Positions 43,662 through 52,318 of a stretch of DNA of 64,000 nucleotides are shown here, one piece after another. Origin of the DNA: Streptomyces coelicoflavus (GTDB taxonomy: Bacteria > Actinomycetota > Actinomycetes > Streptomycetales > Streptomycetaceae). The stretch covers positions 186,001 through 250,000 of the forward strand of contig NZ_BEWB01000012.1 of the NCBI RefSeq assembly GCF_003112555.1, given 5' to 3'. Each line of letters begins with the position of its first letter. Positions within the stretch are counted from its first letter, which is position 1. The notes under the pieces were generated by a model. The model was not told where the DNA came from, did not search any database, and was given only the letters and a program-made list of their open reading frames with translations. The position numbers and the translations under genes are program-made.

Positions 43662-43691
43662 GGGCACGGGCACGGGCACGGGCACGGGCAC
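43662..43691. repeat. GGGCAC hexamer array, five copies
   Basis: Five perfect copies of GGGCAC (43662-43691) in the gap between the histidine kinase stop and the SH3 protein start. It is a second hexamer array of the same type as that near 484. Confidence 0.9.
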
Positions 43692-43710
43692 GGACGGGGG
43701 CGGGGCCGGG

Positions 43711-44955
43711 TCAGGACTGCTGAGGCAGCGTCAGCCGGGCCAGCGCCCCGCCGTCCGGCGGGTTGGCGAACTCGAGCCGCGCCCCGAGCACCTCGGCCTG
43801 CCCCAGCGCGATGGTCAGCCCCAGTCCGTGCCCCTTGGTCCCGCCCTCGGTGCGAAAGCGCTGCGGCCCGTGCGCGAGCAGGTACTCCGGATAGCCGTCC
43901 CCGTGGTCCCGTACGGTGATCACCGCACCGTCCACGGTCAGTACCACCGGCCCCCGCCCGTGCCGGTGCGCGTTCGCGACCAGATTGCCCAGCACCCGCT
44001 CCAGGCGCCGCCGGTCGGTCTCCACCCGAGCGTCCCGTACGACGTCCACGCGCGTGGCGGTGCCCGAGCCCCGCACCACCCGCCGGGCCAGCGCGCCCAG
44101 CTCCTCCGGCTCCGTCTCCAGCCGCTCCCGCCCGCTCTCCAGCCGGGAGATCTCCAGCAGGTCCTCGGTGAGGGTGCGCAGCGCCGCCACCCGGTCCCGC
44201 ACCAGCTCGGTGGGGCGGCCCGGCGGCAGCAGCTCGGCCGCCGCGTGCAGGCCGGTGAGCGGGGTGCGCAGCTCGTGCGCCACGTCGGCGGTGAAGCGCT
44301 GCTCGGCCAGCAGCTTGCCCTGGAGCGACGACGCCATCGAGTCCAGCGCGGCGGCGACCGACGCCACCTCGTCCTGCGCGCGCGTCGGATCCTGCGCGCG
44401 CGGATCGCCGACCCGGGCGTCGAGGTCGCCGGCGCTGATCCGCCGCGCCACCCGCGCCGTCGTGTGCAGCCGCCGCGTCACCCGCGTCACCGCGAACGCG
44501 CCGACCAGCAGCGTCGCCCCGATCGCCAGCCCCGACGACCACACGATGGCGCCGTCCAGACCGTCGATGGTGGCCTGGCCCTGGGAGTGGTCGACCCGCA
44601 CCGCCAGCGCCCGGCCGTCCGCGGCGGGACCCGCCGCCCACATCGTGGGGTGCCCCTCGTAGTCGGCGGCCATCGTGCCGCGCCGGCCCGACACGGCCAG
44701 CTCGCGCAGCCGCGGCGGCAGCCCCGGCGGATCGATGCCGGCCCCGCGCCGCAGCGGGTCCCCCGCCTCGTAGGACTCCGTCGCCTCCCGCAGCCGGGAC
44801 AGGGCGACGTCCCGGGCCTGGCCGACGGTCTGGTCGGTGACCGAGACGTGCACCAGGACGCCGAGCAGCGCGGCGAGTCCGCAGCACATCACGGCGATGA
44901 AGACGGCCGACCTCACCGCGAGCGGCCCGGCCCACCGGGGGAGCGCGAGCCTCAC
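43711..44955 (-). CDS. Sensor histidine kinase with no adjacent response regulator
   Basis: A 414-residue kinase. Two membrane helices (RSAVFIAVMCCGLAALLGVLV; GAIVWSSGLAIGATLLVGAF) flank an extracellular domain (~40-140). HAMP (VTRRLHTTARVARRISAGDLDARV), HisKA H-box (FTADVAHELRTPLTGLHAAAELL) and HATPase (N-box VLGNLVANAHRHG, HGDGYP, GTKGHGLGLTIALGQ) follow. The GTG start overlaps the lipoprotein stop (GTGA). The lipoprotein-kinase pairing resembles CseA-CseC, but no response regulator gene lies next to it. The partner regulator must be elsewhere. Confidence 0.9.
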   Translation of the reverse strand: MRLALPRWAGPLAVRSAVFIAVMCCGLAALLGVLVHVSVTDQTVGQARDVALSRLREATESYEAGDPLRRGAGIDPPGLPPRLRELAVSGRRGTMAADYEGHPTMWAAGPAADGRALAVRVDHSQGQATIDGLDGAIVWSSGLAIGATLLVGAFAVTRVTRRLHTTARVARRISAGDLDARVGDPRAQDPTRAQDEVASVAAALDSMASSLQGKLLAEQRFTADVAHELRTPLTGLHAAAELLPPGRPTELVRDRVAALRTLTEDLLEISRLESGRERLETEPEELGALARRVVRGSGTATRVDVVRDARVETDRRRLERVLGNLVANAHRHGRGPVVLTVDGAVITVRDHGDGYPEYLLAHGPQRFRTEGGTKGHGLGLTIALGQAEVLGARLEFANPPDGGALARLTLPQQS

Positions 44956-45746
44956 CGATCGCTCGCCCGGGACGACGGGGAGGACGGGGAGGCGGCGGCC
45001 GACGGCGACGCGGAGGGGCGCCTCGTGTGCCGCCCGCCGTCGGCGGTGCGGAGCATCTCGTCGCTGGTCAGCAGCATCGCCCGCTGATCGGCGTCCCAGG
45101 TCCACTGCAAGCGGTACTCGTAGCCGGCCACCTCCGAGGGCGAACGGACGATGACCGTCCGCCCGGCCAGCTCCACCGCGCTCACGGCGTCCTCGTAGGA
45201 CATGACCCGCACCAGCCGGTCCTTCTCGACGGTGTAGACGCGCACGGCGGTCAGCTTCTCCGGCAGCAGCCGGAAGCCCAGCGTCATCTCGGGGCGCCCG
45301 TCACCGGTCAGGTCGCGGTAGTACGGCCGCAGCACCGGGCAGCCGGCGGCGCCGGCCCCGTCGCCGGTCCCGTCCGTGCCGCAGTCCGCCATCCGCACGG
45401 ACGTCTCGTGGTACGGCGCCTTCGCGCCCGCGTAGTCGTCCGGGCGCGCGGCGATCTCGGCCCGCACCGCGGCCACCGGATCCACCCTGCGGACGTCGCC
45501 ACCGGGCACGGCGACGCCCTCGACCACCGCGTGCTCCACCTCTCCGATGTCGTACGCCGGACTCGACGCGGGGGTCAGACCGGGCCACAGCCGGGCCGGA
45601 CTGCGCGCGGCGGGCGTCGCCCCGGCGCCCCGCAGCCCGCCGGTGTCCCCGCAGGCGGCCAGCGCGCCGGCGGCGGCCGCGGTCGCCAGGAGCAGCGCGA
45701 GGGCGGCGGGGACACGGGCTGGGCGCCCGCGGCGGCTCGGGAGCAC
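44952..45746 (-). CDS. Lipoprotein cotranscribed with the orphan histidine kinase
   Basis: A 264-residue protein. From the GTG at 45746 (AGGAG four bases upstream), the N-terminus is a lipoprotein signal: Arg-rich n-region, VPAALALLLATAAAAGALA and lipobox LAAC. An upstream in-frame GTG at 45794 would place 16 disordered residues before it. The mature part contains DLTGDGRPEMTLGFRLLPEK, a repeat resembling FG-GAP/EF-hand-like calcium loops, and a C-terminal Ser/Pro/Ala tail. The gene overlaps the kinase gene by four bases, suggesting it modulates that kinase at the membrane surface. Confidence 0.82.
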   Translation of the reverse strand: MLPSRRGRPARVPAALALLLATAAAAGALAACGDTGGLRGAGATPAARSPARLWPGLTPASSPAYDIGEVEHAVVEGVAVPGGDVRRVDPVAAVRAEIAARPDDYAGAKAPYHETSVRMADCGTDGTGDGAGAAGCPVLRPYYRDLTGDGRPEMTLGFRLLPEKLTAVRVYTVEKDRLVRVMSYEDAVSAVELAGRTVIVRSPSEVAGYEYRLQWTWDADQRAMLLTSDEMLRTADGGRHTRRPSASPSAAASPSSPSSRASDR

Positions 45747-46004
45747 TGCACTCCTGGGGTCTGGGGACGGTGAACGGCGTCGGCGGTCCCGCACGGCGGG
45801 CGCGTGCCCTGGGACGTACGGAAGGCCATTTTGCGTGGGCGCGGGCCCGCCGGGCTACTCGGCGGAACAGGGCGAGGTGCGGCGCCCCCGGCGGACGCCG
45901 GGCCCGGACCGGCCGGACCGCGTCCGCGGGTCTGCCCAACCCCACCCGGAGGCAACCCGGTTCTTGCCCCGGCAGCACCCCGCCTGGTCCCATGGAGGGG
46001 GGTG

Positions 46005-46814
46005 ATGTCGTGGAAGGGACTGCGCGTCATACCGACCTGGCGGCATGGCCGGGAACGGCTCTACGTCTGCCTTCCGGACGGCGGAAACGTCGCCTGGTAC
46101 GACCGTGAGGCGGCCCGGGTCAACGTGCTGAGCGACGACCGCAGGGACGAGGTCCTGCACGCGCTGGCCCCCTTCCTCGCCGGACCGGTGGCCGTCGGCC
46201 CGCCCCCGGTCCCGACCCCGGCCGAACTGGCCCGGCTCGCCCTCCACCCGGACGACGACCTGGCCCCCAACCGCCCCGGCGAGGCGCTCCTGGTCGCCCT
46301 GGAACGCGAACCCGGACCCGCGCACCGGCTGCGCCCCGACCCCCGCCGCCGGGCACTCGCCGCCGAGCAGGCGACGGGCACGGCCCTGGACCGCCTCGAC
46401 GGCGCCGGCTGGCACACCCTGCACTCCCTCCCGCTGCCCGGCGGCGACCGCGTCCACCACCTGCTGATCGGGCCCGGCGGCCTCTTCGCCCTCCACGTGC
46501 TGCCCGCCCGCAGACAGCGGGTCCGGATCGGCGACCCCCTGGTGACGCTGGGCCGCCGGACGCCGCAGCCCCTGCTGCGCCGGGTCCGCGCGGACGCCGA
46601 CCGGGCCTCCCACGCCCTGACGGCCCAGGTCCACCCCGTCCTCGTCCTCGTCGAGCCGGCGCACGTGACCGTGACCGCCCCGCCCCGTTCGGTGCGCGTC
46701 CTCACGGACGGGGAACTGCCCGGCCTGGCCCGGACGGGCGGGACGCTGAAACCGGCGGACGTGGAGGCCCTGCACGCCACGGCCCGGGACCGCGCCACCT
46801 GGGCCCGCCTCTGA
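46005..46814 (+). CDS. Nuclease-related (NERD-like) domain protein
   Basis: A 269-residue protein. The N-terminal half (WKGLRVIPTWRHGRERLYVCLPDGGNVAWYDREAARVNV) is followed by a region resembling the nuclease-related domain: EQATGTALDRLDGAGWHTLHSLPLPGGDRVHHLLIGPGGLFALHV, with the Asp/Gly turn typical of NERD proteins. The catalytic residues are not all clear, so nuclease activity is uncertain. A run GGAGGGGGG precedes the ATG at 46005. It is convergent with the NHEJ polymerase gene. Confidence 0.78.
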   Translation: MSWKGLRVIPTWRHGRERLYVCLPDGGNVAWYDREAARVNVLSDDRRDEVLHALAPFLAGPVAVGPPPVPTPAELARLALHPDDDLAPNRPGEALLVALEREPGPAHRLRPDPRRRALAAEQATGTALDRLDGAGWHTLHSLPLPGGDRVHHLLIGPGGLFALHVLPARRQRVRIGDPLVTLGRRTPQPLLRRVRADADRASHALTAQVHPVLVLVEPAHVTVTAPPRSVRVLTDGELPGLARTGGTLKPADVEALHATARDRATWARL

Positions 46815-46875
46815 CCGGCGCTCGGCATCCGGTGCCCGGCGTGTCCGGCGCGTCCGGAGTGTCCGGCGTCCGGTG

Positions 46876-47757
46876 TCAGGGCAGCTTCGCGGCCCGTCTC
46901 CGGTCGAACAGCGGCGCCAGCAGGTCGCCGTAGTCCTCCACCCGGGGCCCGAGGTCTCCGGTACGGAAGACGAACTGCTCCGCCCGCCCGCACCCGGCGA
47001 CCTCGTCCCACGTCACCGGGGTGGACACCGCGGGCACCGAGCGGGCCCGCACGGTGTAGGGGGCGGCCGTGGTCTTGCGGGCGGCGTTCTGGCTCCAGTC
47101 CACGAACACCTTCCCCGGCCGCAGGCTGCGCGTCATCCGGTGCACCACCAGTGCGGGCAGCGCCTTCTCCGCCTCCACCGCCAGCGCCTTCGCGTACTCC
47201 GACACCCGCTCCGAGGACGACCCGCGCACCCCCGCCAGCAGGTGCAGCCCCTTGGCCCCGGACGTCTTGGCATACGCCTCGATCCCGTCCGCCGCCAGCC
47301 GCTCCCGCAGCCACAGCGCGACCTCGCAGCACTGCACCACGGTCGCGGGCGGCCCGGGGTCCAGGTCGAACACCAGCCGGTCGGCCTCGTCGGGGTCGTC
47401 CGCGGTCCACTGGTGGGTGTGGAACTCGGTCACCAGGTTCGCCGCCCACATGAGGCTCGCCAGGTCCTGCACCAGCACCATCCGGGCCGGGCCCTCCGAA
47501 CGGGGCACCTCGGCCGTGGTGACCCAGTCGGGCGTACCCGGCGGCACGTTCTTGGTGAAGAACAGCTGCCCGTCCGGGCCGTCCGGGTACCGCAGGAAGG
47601 AGACCGGGCGGTCCCGCAGGTGCGGCAGCAGCACCCGCGCGGTCGTCGCGTAGTAGTGCAGCAGCTCGCCCTTGGTGAGGCCGGCCGCGGGATACAGCAC
47701 CTTGTCCAGGTTGCTGAGGGCCACCCGCCGCCCCTCCACTTCCGTCATCGGCGCCAT
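46876..47757 (-). CDS. LigD-type polymerase/primase domain protein of NHEJ
   Basis: A 293-residue stand-alone polymerase domain as in the LigD PolDom (archaeo-eukaryotic primase fold). Metal-binding motif DLDP (LVFDLDPGPPATVV), Ser/His loop TSGAKGLHLLAG, and third Asp in VFVDWSQNAARKTT. It extends and fills ends of broken DNA, preferably with ribonucleotides, during non-homologous end joining. It is divergent from Ku across 65 bp with a palindrome. No good Shine-Dalgarno precedes ATG 47757 or the in-frame ATG 47748, so the transcript may be leaderless. Confidence 0.93.
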   Translation of the reverse strand: MAPMTEVEGRRVALSNLDKVLYPAAGLTKGELLHYYATTARVLLPHLRDRPVSFLRYPDGPDGQLFFTKNVPPGTPDWVTTAEVPRSEGPARMVLVQDLASLMWAANLVTEFHTHQWTADDPDEADRLVFDLDPGPPATVVQCCEVALWLRERLAADGIEAYAKTSGAKGLHLLAGVRGSSSERVSEYAKALAVEAEKALPALVVHRMTRSLRPGKVFVDWSQNAARKTTAAPYTVRARSVPAVSTPVTWDEVAGCGRAEQFVFRTGDLGPRVEDYGDLLAPLFDRRRAAKLP

Positions 47758-47759
47758 AC

Positions 47760-47774
47760 CATGAGAATCTCATG
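47760..47774. promoter_or_regulatory. Perfect palindrome between divergent NHEJ genes
   Basis: CATGAGA-A-TCTCATG is a perfect 7-1-7 inverted repeat, three bases from the start codon of the polymerase gene and about 50 bases ahead of ku. Its place between two divergent genes of one pathway suggests a shared operator. Confidence 0.6.
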
Positions 47775-47822
47775 AAACAGGGACAAAACGCCTGAGAGGC
47801 CCCGAAAGGAAGGGTGCTGCAC

Positions 47823-48905
47823 GTGCGATCCATCTGGAACGGCGCCATCTCCTTCGGCCTGGTCAGCATCCCGATCAAGCTGGTCAACGCGACCGAGAGC
47901 CACGCGGTCTCCTTCCGCCAGATCCACACGGAGGACGGCGGCCGGATCCGCTACCGCAAGGTCTGCGAACTGGAGGACCGCGAGGTCACCCAGGCCGAGA
48001 TCGGCAAGGCCTACGAGGACGCCGACGGCTCGATGATCCCGATCACCGACGAGGACCTGTCCCAGCTGCCGATCCCGACGGCCCGCACGATCGAGATCGT
48101 GGCGTTCGTGCCCGAGGACCGCATCGACCCGCTCCAGATGGGCTCGGCCTACTACCTCGCGGCGAGCGGCGCCCCCGCGGCCAAGCCGTACACCCTGCTG
48201 CGCGAGGCGCTCAAGCGCAGCAACCGCGTCGCGATCGCCAAGTTCGCGCTGCGCGGCAGGGAGCGCCTGGGCATGCTCCGGGTCGTCGGCGACGCCATCG
48301 CGATGCACGGCCTGCTGTGGCCGGACGAGGTGCGGGCCCCCGAGGGAGTCGCCCCGGAGGGCGGCGTCACCGTGCGCGACCAGGAACTGGACCTCGCGGA
48401 CGCCCTCATGGACACCCTCGGCGAGATCGACCTGGACGACCTGCACGACGAGTACCGGGAGGCCGTCGAGGAGGTCGTCGCCGCCAAGGCCTCCGGCGAG
48501 CGGCCCCCGGAGGCCCGCGAGGAGGCGGCACCCGGCAAGGTGCTCGACCTGATGGCCGCGCTGGAGAGCAGTGTGCGGGCGGCCCGGGAGTCCCGGGACG
48601 GCGAGGGTGCCGGCCCCGCCGAGGAGGCCGAGGTCAGGTCCCTGCCGCAGCGCAAGACCTCGTCGCGCCGCACCCCCAAGGAGACCGGCGGCAAGAAGTC
48701 CGCCTCGACGGCCGCGAAGAAGACGGCGGCGAAGAAGGCGGAGCCCAGGAAGTCGACGGCGAAGTCCACGTCGACGGCGGCGAAGAAGACGGCGGCCAAG
48801 GGCACCGCCAAGAAGACCGCGGCCAAGAGCACGGCCGGGAGCGGCGACAAGGGCGGGGCCAGGAACACCCCCAGGAAGACGGCGTCCCGCAGGCGCAGCG
48901 CCTGA
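47823..48905 (+). CDS. ku: Ku homodimeric DNA end-binding protein
   Basis: A 360-residue bacterial Ku. The core beta-barrel (SIWNGAISFGLVSIPIKLVNATE through SQLPIPTARTIEIVAFVPED and DLADALMDTLGEIDLDDLHDEYREAVEEVV) is followed by a ~100-residue tail of KKTAAKK-type repeats. Such Lys/Ala-rich tails bind DNA nonspecifically and are typical of Streptomyces Ku. It threads onto double-strand ends and recruits the polymerase and ligase. The start is GTG 47823 (VRSIWNGA), with AAGGAAGG 8 bases upstream; the earlier GTG at 47814 is less favoured. Confidence 0.95.
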   Translation: MRSIWNGAISFGLVSIPIKLVNATESHAVSFRQIHTEDGGRIRYRKVCELEDREVTQAEIGKAYEDADGSMIPITDEDLSQLPIPTARTIEIVAFVPEDRIDPLQMGSAYYLAASGAPAAKPYTLLREALKRSNRVAIAKFALRGRERLGMLRVVGDAIAMHGLLWPDEVRAPEGVAPEGGVTVRDQELDLADALMDTLGEIDLDDLHDEYREAVEEVVAAKASGERPPEAREEAAPGKVLDLMAALESSVRAARESRDGEGAGPAEEAEVRSLPQRKTSSRRTPKETGGKKSASTAAKKTAAKKAEPRKSTAKSTSTAAKKTAAKGTAKKTAAKSTAGSGDKGGARNTPRKTASRRRSA

Positions 48906-48909
48906 CGAG

Positions 48910-49506
48910 TCAGTCGAACGTCCGGGAAGGGGTGGACGCCCGGGGTATCGCGGACGGGGCGGGCTCGAAGACGGCGGGGCTCGCGGCGCCGGACTCCGCC
49001 GGAGCGAGGGACTCCGCGAGCTGATCGGTGGGGGAGCCCGCCCCGGAGTCCGCCCCGGAGTCCGCCGTGGGCAGGGTGGGGCTCTCCTCCAGGCGCTGCC
49101 CGATCGTTTCGGCGGGCCCGCCGCCCGGCGTGGCCGGGCCGCTGGACAGCTGCGACCACGCGGTCAGGGCGACGGCGAGCGCGGCGGCCGTGCCGAGCAC
49201 CCGGCCGACCCGCCGCACCCGGGACCGGCCGTCCAGCTCGCGCCAGGCGGTCCCCGCCCACGTGTCCTGCGGGCGCCACGCCTCGCCGACCGTGTCGGCG
49301 GGGCGGACCGAGCGGCCGGGCCGGCCCGCGGGGGGTTCCGGCCGCCAGCCGGGGAGGCGGTCCCGTGCGGCGGGCTCCCTGGGGGCGGAGGCGCGGATGG
49401 CGCGTTCGTCGTCCTCCAGGAACAGCCGCCAGACGTGCTCGGGCACCGACGGCGTACCGTCCGGCTCGCCCGGGGTGTCGCCGCTGCCCGGCCCGGAAGC
49501 GGTCAT
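48910..49506 (-). CDS. Hypothetical single-pass membrane protein
   Basis: A 198-residue protein. A cytoplasmic N-terminal region (PSVPEHVWRLFLEDDERAIRASAPRE... with Arg/Pro-rich stretches) is followed by one transmembrane helix (GTAAALAVALTAWSQL) and a Ser/Pro/Ala-rich outer tail. The N-terminal VPEHVWRLFLEDDERAI element recurs in Streptomyces proteins. No enzymatic motif. The start is ATG 49506; the frame further upstream lacks coding character. It is convergent with ku, with only four bases between the stops. Confidence 0.7.
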   Translation of the reverse strand: MTASGPGSGDTPGEPDGTPSVPEHVWRLFLEDDERAIRASAPREPAARDRLPGWRPEPPAGRPGRSVRPADTVGEAWRPQDTWAGTAWRELDGRSRVRRVGRVLGTAAALAVALTAWSQLSSGPATPGGGPAETIGQRLEESPTLPTADSGADSGAGSPTDQLAESLAPAESGAASPAVFEPAPSAIPRASTPSRTFD

Positions 49507-49770
49507 GGTCCCGCTCTTCCTGTCGTCGGTCCCCGGTCGGCGGGGGCAGGAGGAAGGGAACGGCCCGCCCACCACCGGTACCGGCGCCGGATGGTCATGG
49601 CCGGCGGACTCCGTCGGCCGCCAACCCCTAAGAACGAGCGGGGCCCGGGGCCCGTTCCCCCGGCCGCGGGTCGTGACTCGGTCGTAATGGTGCCCGAGGA
49701 GGGGCGGGGCGGGGCGGGACATGCTGCGCGGGCCGGGGCGGTCCATGGTGCCCGGCCGGGGCGGTCCGGC

Positions 49771-50517
49771 TCAGGAGCCCGCCGGGGACGGAGTGGGCGT
49801 CGGGGAGGCGGTGTTCACGTTCAGGTCGGGACGCGGCTTGAGCACGAGCACCTGCTCGCCCGGCTGCGGCGGGGGCGGGGTGACCTTCTCCCGGGGCAGC
49901 TTCGCCGGGCCGGTCTGGTTGAAGGTGACCTGGTCGTACTCGACCAGCCCGGTCTTCTCCAGCACCGTGATGTGGTCCAGGACGGTGTCGTTGGCCAGGT
50001 CCGCCAGCTGCCGCACGAGCGTGTTCTTGGTGGACGCCCGGATCTTGGCGATCGCCGGGAAGATCTGGCCGTGGGTCACCCGCATGATGTTGACCGCCGA
50101 AGAGTCGAACTCCTTGCCGGTCTTGGCGTCCACCGTCGCCACGAAGCCCTCCTGCTGCGGCGAGGCCCGGTTGGGGAGGGTGATGCCCAGCTCGGGGGCG
50201 ATCTCGCGGCACATCGCGTCGAGACCGGCGTGCCCGACGACCAGGTGCTCGCCGGCCGTCTTCATCGCCTTCGTCGTCCCGCGCTCCATCACCATCTCGC
50301 CCAGCGGGTACTCCCACAGCCCGGCGGCCCGGACCTTGACCACGAAGTCCCGGTCCGCCTCGGTGAGCGGACCGGACTTCGTACTGGCCACCACCCGGTC
50401 CTGGTTGCCGTCGGGCTTGTCCAGACCGAGCACGGCCGGGAAGGCCAGCGCGGTGAGGGTCAGGGTCATCGCACCGAACAGGACGACGACTCCGATCCTG
50501 CTGCGGGACAGGCGCAT
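49771..50517 (-). CDS. DUF4142 domain protein
   Basis: A 248-residue protein. N-terminal membrane anchor or signal (IGVVVLFGAMTLTLTALAFPAVL), then a DUF4142 four-helix region: DRDFVVKVRAAGLWEYPLGEMVMERGTTKAMKTAGEHLVVGHAGLDAMCREIA, with the family's His pattern (EHLVVGHAGL, LDHITVLEKTG). The C-terminus is a Thr/Pro-rich disordered tail. Function unknown; the domain resembles ferritin-like bundles and is often secreted. Confidence 0.85.
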   Translation of the reverse strand: MRLSRSRIGVVVLFGAMTLTLTALAFPAVLGLDKPDGNQDRVVASTKSGPLTEADRDFVVKVRAAGLWEYPLGEMVMERGTTKAMKTAGEHLVVGHAGLDAMCREIAPELGITLPNRASPQQEGFVATVDAKTGKEFDSSAVNIMRVTHGQIFPAIAKIRASTKNTLVRQLADLANDTVLDHITVLEKTGLVEYDQVTFNQTGPAKLPREKVTPPPPQPGEQVLVLKPRPDLNVNTASPTPTPSPAGS

Positions 50518-50670
50518 GGTGCCTCCAGGGGCGACGCGACACGGGTACGCCAGGAGGTACGGAAGCGGCGGGCGGATCCTTCACCGCTCCGGCACAAAAC
50601 TTGCGGGGCCGGTGCGGGACCCGCTCCCGGCCCGCCGCCACGCCGGCCCCGGCCCTGGCCCCGGCCCCGG

Positions 50671-51105
50671 TCAGCCGAGGTCGGCGCCGTACACGCGCTC
50701 GACCGTGATGGTGAGCAGCACCCGCCGGTCCGACACCATCACCGCCCGGTACTCGTCCCAGTCCGGGTGCTCCCCGGACACGGCGCGGTAGTACTCCACC
50801 AGCGCCTCCACCTCCGGCCCGTGCGGGTCGGTGCCCGGCCCGGTGAGGGTGGCGACGCCCTCGGCGCTGGCCCAGGACCTGCCGTCCGCGGCGGTCACCT
50901 CCAGCACGGCCCGCGGGTCCCGGCGCAGGTTCGCCGTCTTGGCCAGCCCCTCCCGCGTCGACACGCGGATGACGCCGGCCTCCGGGTCGTAGGCGGGCAT
51001 GACGGGCGAGAGCTGCGGGCGGCCGTCCGACTTGATCGTCGCCAGGACGCCGAGCCGGCTCCCGGCCAGCAGGGTGCGGGGGTCGAAGCGCTCCGTGGTG
51101 GTCAT
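50671..51105 (-). CDS. PPOX-class (pyridoxamine 5'-phosphate oxidase-like) F420-dependent oxidoreductase
   Basis: A 144-residue split-barrel flavin/F420-binding protein: LLAGSRLGVLATIKSDGRPQLSPVMPAYDPEAGVIRVSTREGLAKTANLRRDPRAVLEVT is the characteristic N-terminal half, and the C-terminal RRVLLTITVERVYG closes the barrel. The TREGLAKTANLRRDP loop fits F420- rather than FMN-dependent members. Probably a reductase of unknown substrate. Confidence 0.88.
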   Translation of the reverse strand: MTTTERFDPRTLLAGSRLGVLATIKSDGRPQLSPVMPAYDPEAGVIRVSTREGLAKTANLRRDPRAVLEVTAADGRSWASAEGVATLTGPGTDPHGPEVEALVEYYRAVSGEHPDWDEYRAVMVSDRRVLLTITVERVYGADLG

Positions 51106-51186
51106 GGAGCGATCATCGCCCCCCGCCCCGCGGCCTGTCCCGCGAACCGTCCGCCGAATGCGCCCCGCGGGCCGTGGGGGGGCGAC

Positions 51187-52086
51187 TCAGGGCACCGAGG
51201 GGCCGCCCAGGTAGTCGCCGGCCTCGTCGTAGGGCCAGGCGTTGGCCACGCATCCCTTGAGGCCCTTGATCTGCTGCATCATCGCCGGCGCGGGCCGGCC
51301 GGCGCCGGGGCAGGTCTCGTGGCCGTGGCCGATGCGGTGGCCGACCTCGTGGTTGACGATCAGCGCCCGGTACTCGTGGATCGGGCCGTCGAACTCCGGC
51401 GAACCCAGCACCCAGCGCTTCAGGTTCACCACGACGTCCGTGCCGACGCTGCAATTGACCTCGCCCCGGGTGAGCAGGCCCGCGGCGCCGCAGATCTTGT
51501 CCACCGTGCCCGGCGTGGCGATCTTCACCACGAAGTCGTAGGAACCGCTGCTGACCAGCCGGAAGGAGTTGGTGCCGTCCTGGGTCCAGCCGCGGTCGTC
51601 GGCGAGCACCTCGGATATCTCGTCGGCGGCGGCGCTCGGCCGGATGTCGACGCCGTCCTCGACGAGGACCTTGTAGCGGCGTACGCGGCTGCCGGTGCCC
51701 ACGGTCGTGCCGTCGGCCTGGGCGGTGACGAAGGTGCCGGGGCCGGTCGCCGGAATGGCGATGGTGGAGGGGGACGGCGAGACCGACGGCGACGGCGAGG
51801 CCTTCAGGGACGGGGACGGCGAGGGGGAGGAGGAGGCCGACGGCTTCGCGGTCGAGGCGTCCAGGGCGTCCGTGACGTCGGCCACCTGGTCGTCCGTCAC
51901 CGGCGGCCGGGTCTCCCGCCAGTAGGCGACGGCTGCACCCGCGGTGAGCAGGACGGCCCCGAGGGCGAGGCAGGCCAGGATCGCGCGGGCCGGCCCCCTG
52001 CGTCTGCGTCTGCGGGCGCGGGATCTGTGCCCGGCGCCGTCCGGCCCGGTTCTCCGGCTGCTCCGGCGGGCGGTGGATCGGCCCAC
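51187..52086 (-). CDS. DUF3152 protein with metzincin-type zinc motif
   Basis: A 299-residue protein starting at GTG 52086. An Arg-rich cytoplasmic stretch and one membrane helix (AILACLALGAVLLTAGAAVAYW) are followed by a Ser/Pro linker (~80-110) and the DUF3152 domain. The domain has HEVGHRIGHGHETC, which is the full metzincin motif HExxHxxGxxH, and paired Cys residues (KICGAAGL...VNCSVG). It should be an extracellular zinc peptidase-like protein. A late MMQQIKG stretch could form the Met-turn. Substrate unknown. Confidence 0.87.
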   Translation of the reverse strand: MGRSTARRSSRRTGPDGAGHRSRARRRRRRGPARAILACLALGAVLLTAGAAVAYWRETRPPVTDDQVADVTDALDASTAKPSASSSPSPSPSLKASPSPSVSPSPSTIAIPATGPGTFVTAQADGTTVGTGSRVRRYKVLVEDGVDIRPSAAADEISEVLADDRGWTQDGTNSFRLVSSGSYDFVVKIATPGTVDKICGAAGLLTRGEVNCSVGTDVVVNLKRWVLGSPEFDGPIHEYRALIVNHEVGHRIGHGHETCPGAGRPAPAMMQQIKGLKGCVANAWPYDEAGDYLGGPSVP

Positions 52087-52318
52087 GGCGTGCGTCCTCT
52101 CTGCTGGTCGTCGGGGCACGCACAGCCATCTCCGGTGTGCTGTTGTACCCCCAAGATCCAAGCGGACGCACGTGCGAAATCGTCACCGTTTCCGACGTGT
52201 CCCTTCTCACGCGGACATTCGGTCCGTGGACGCAACCGTTCGATGCCCCGGAACGTCTTCGTCGGAGCCGCCCGGAGGACATCCGGGCGACCCCGACGCA
52301 TGCGGGGACGGAGTGCCG

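Noticed and set aside
45721..45800. GGGAGCACTGCACTCC inverted repeat near the lipoprotein start as an operator
   Set aside because: It overlaps the AGGAG site and GTG start, and the symmetry is short; I keep it as part of the ribosome-binding region.
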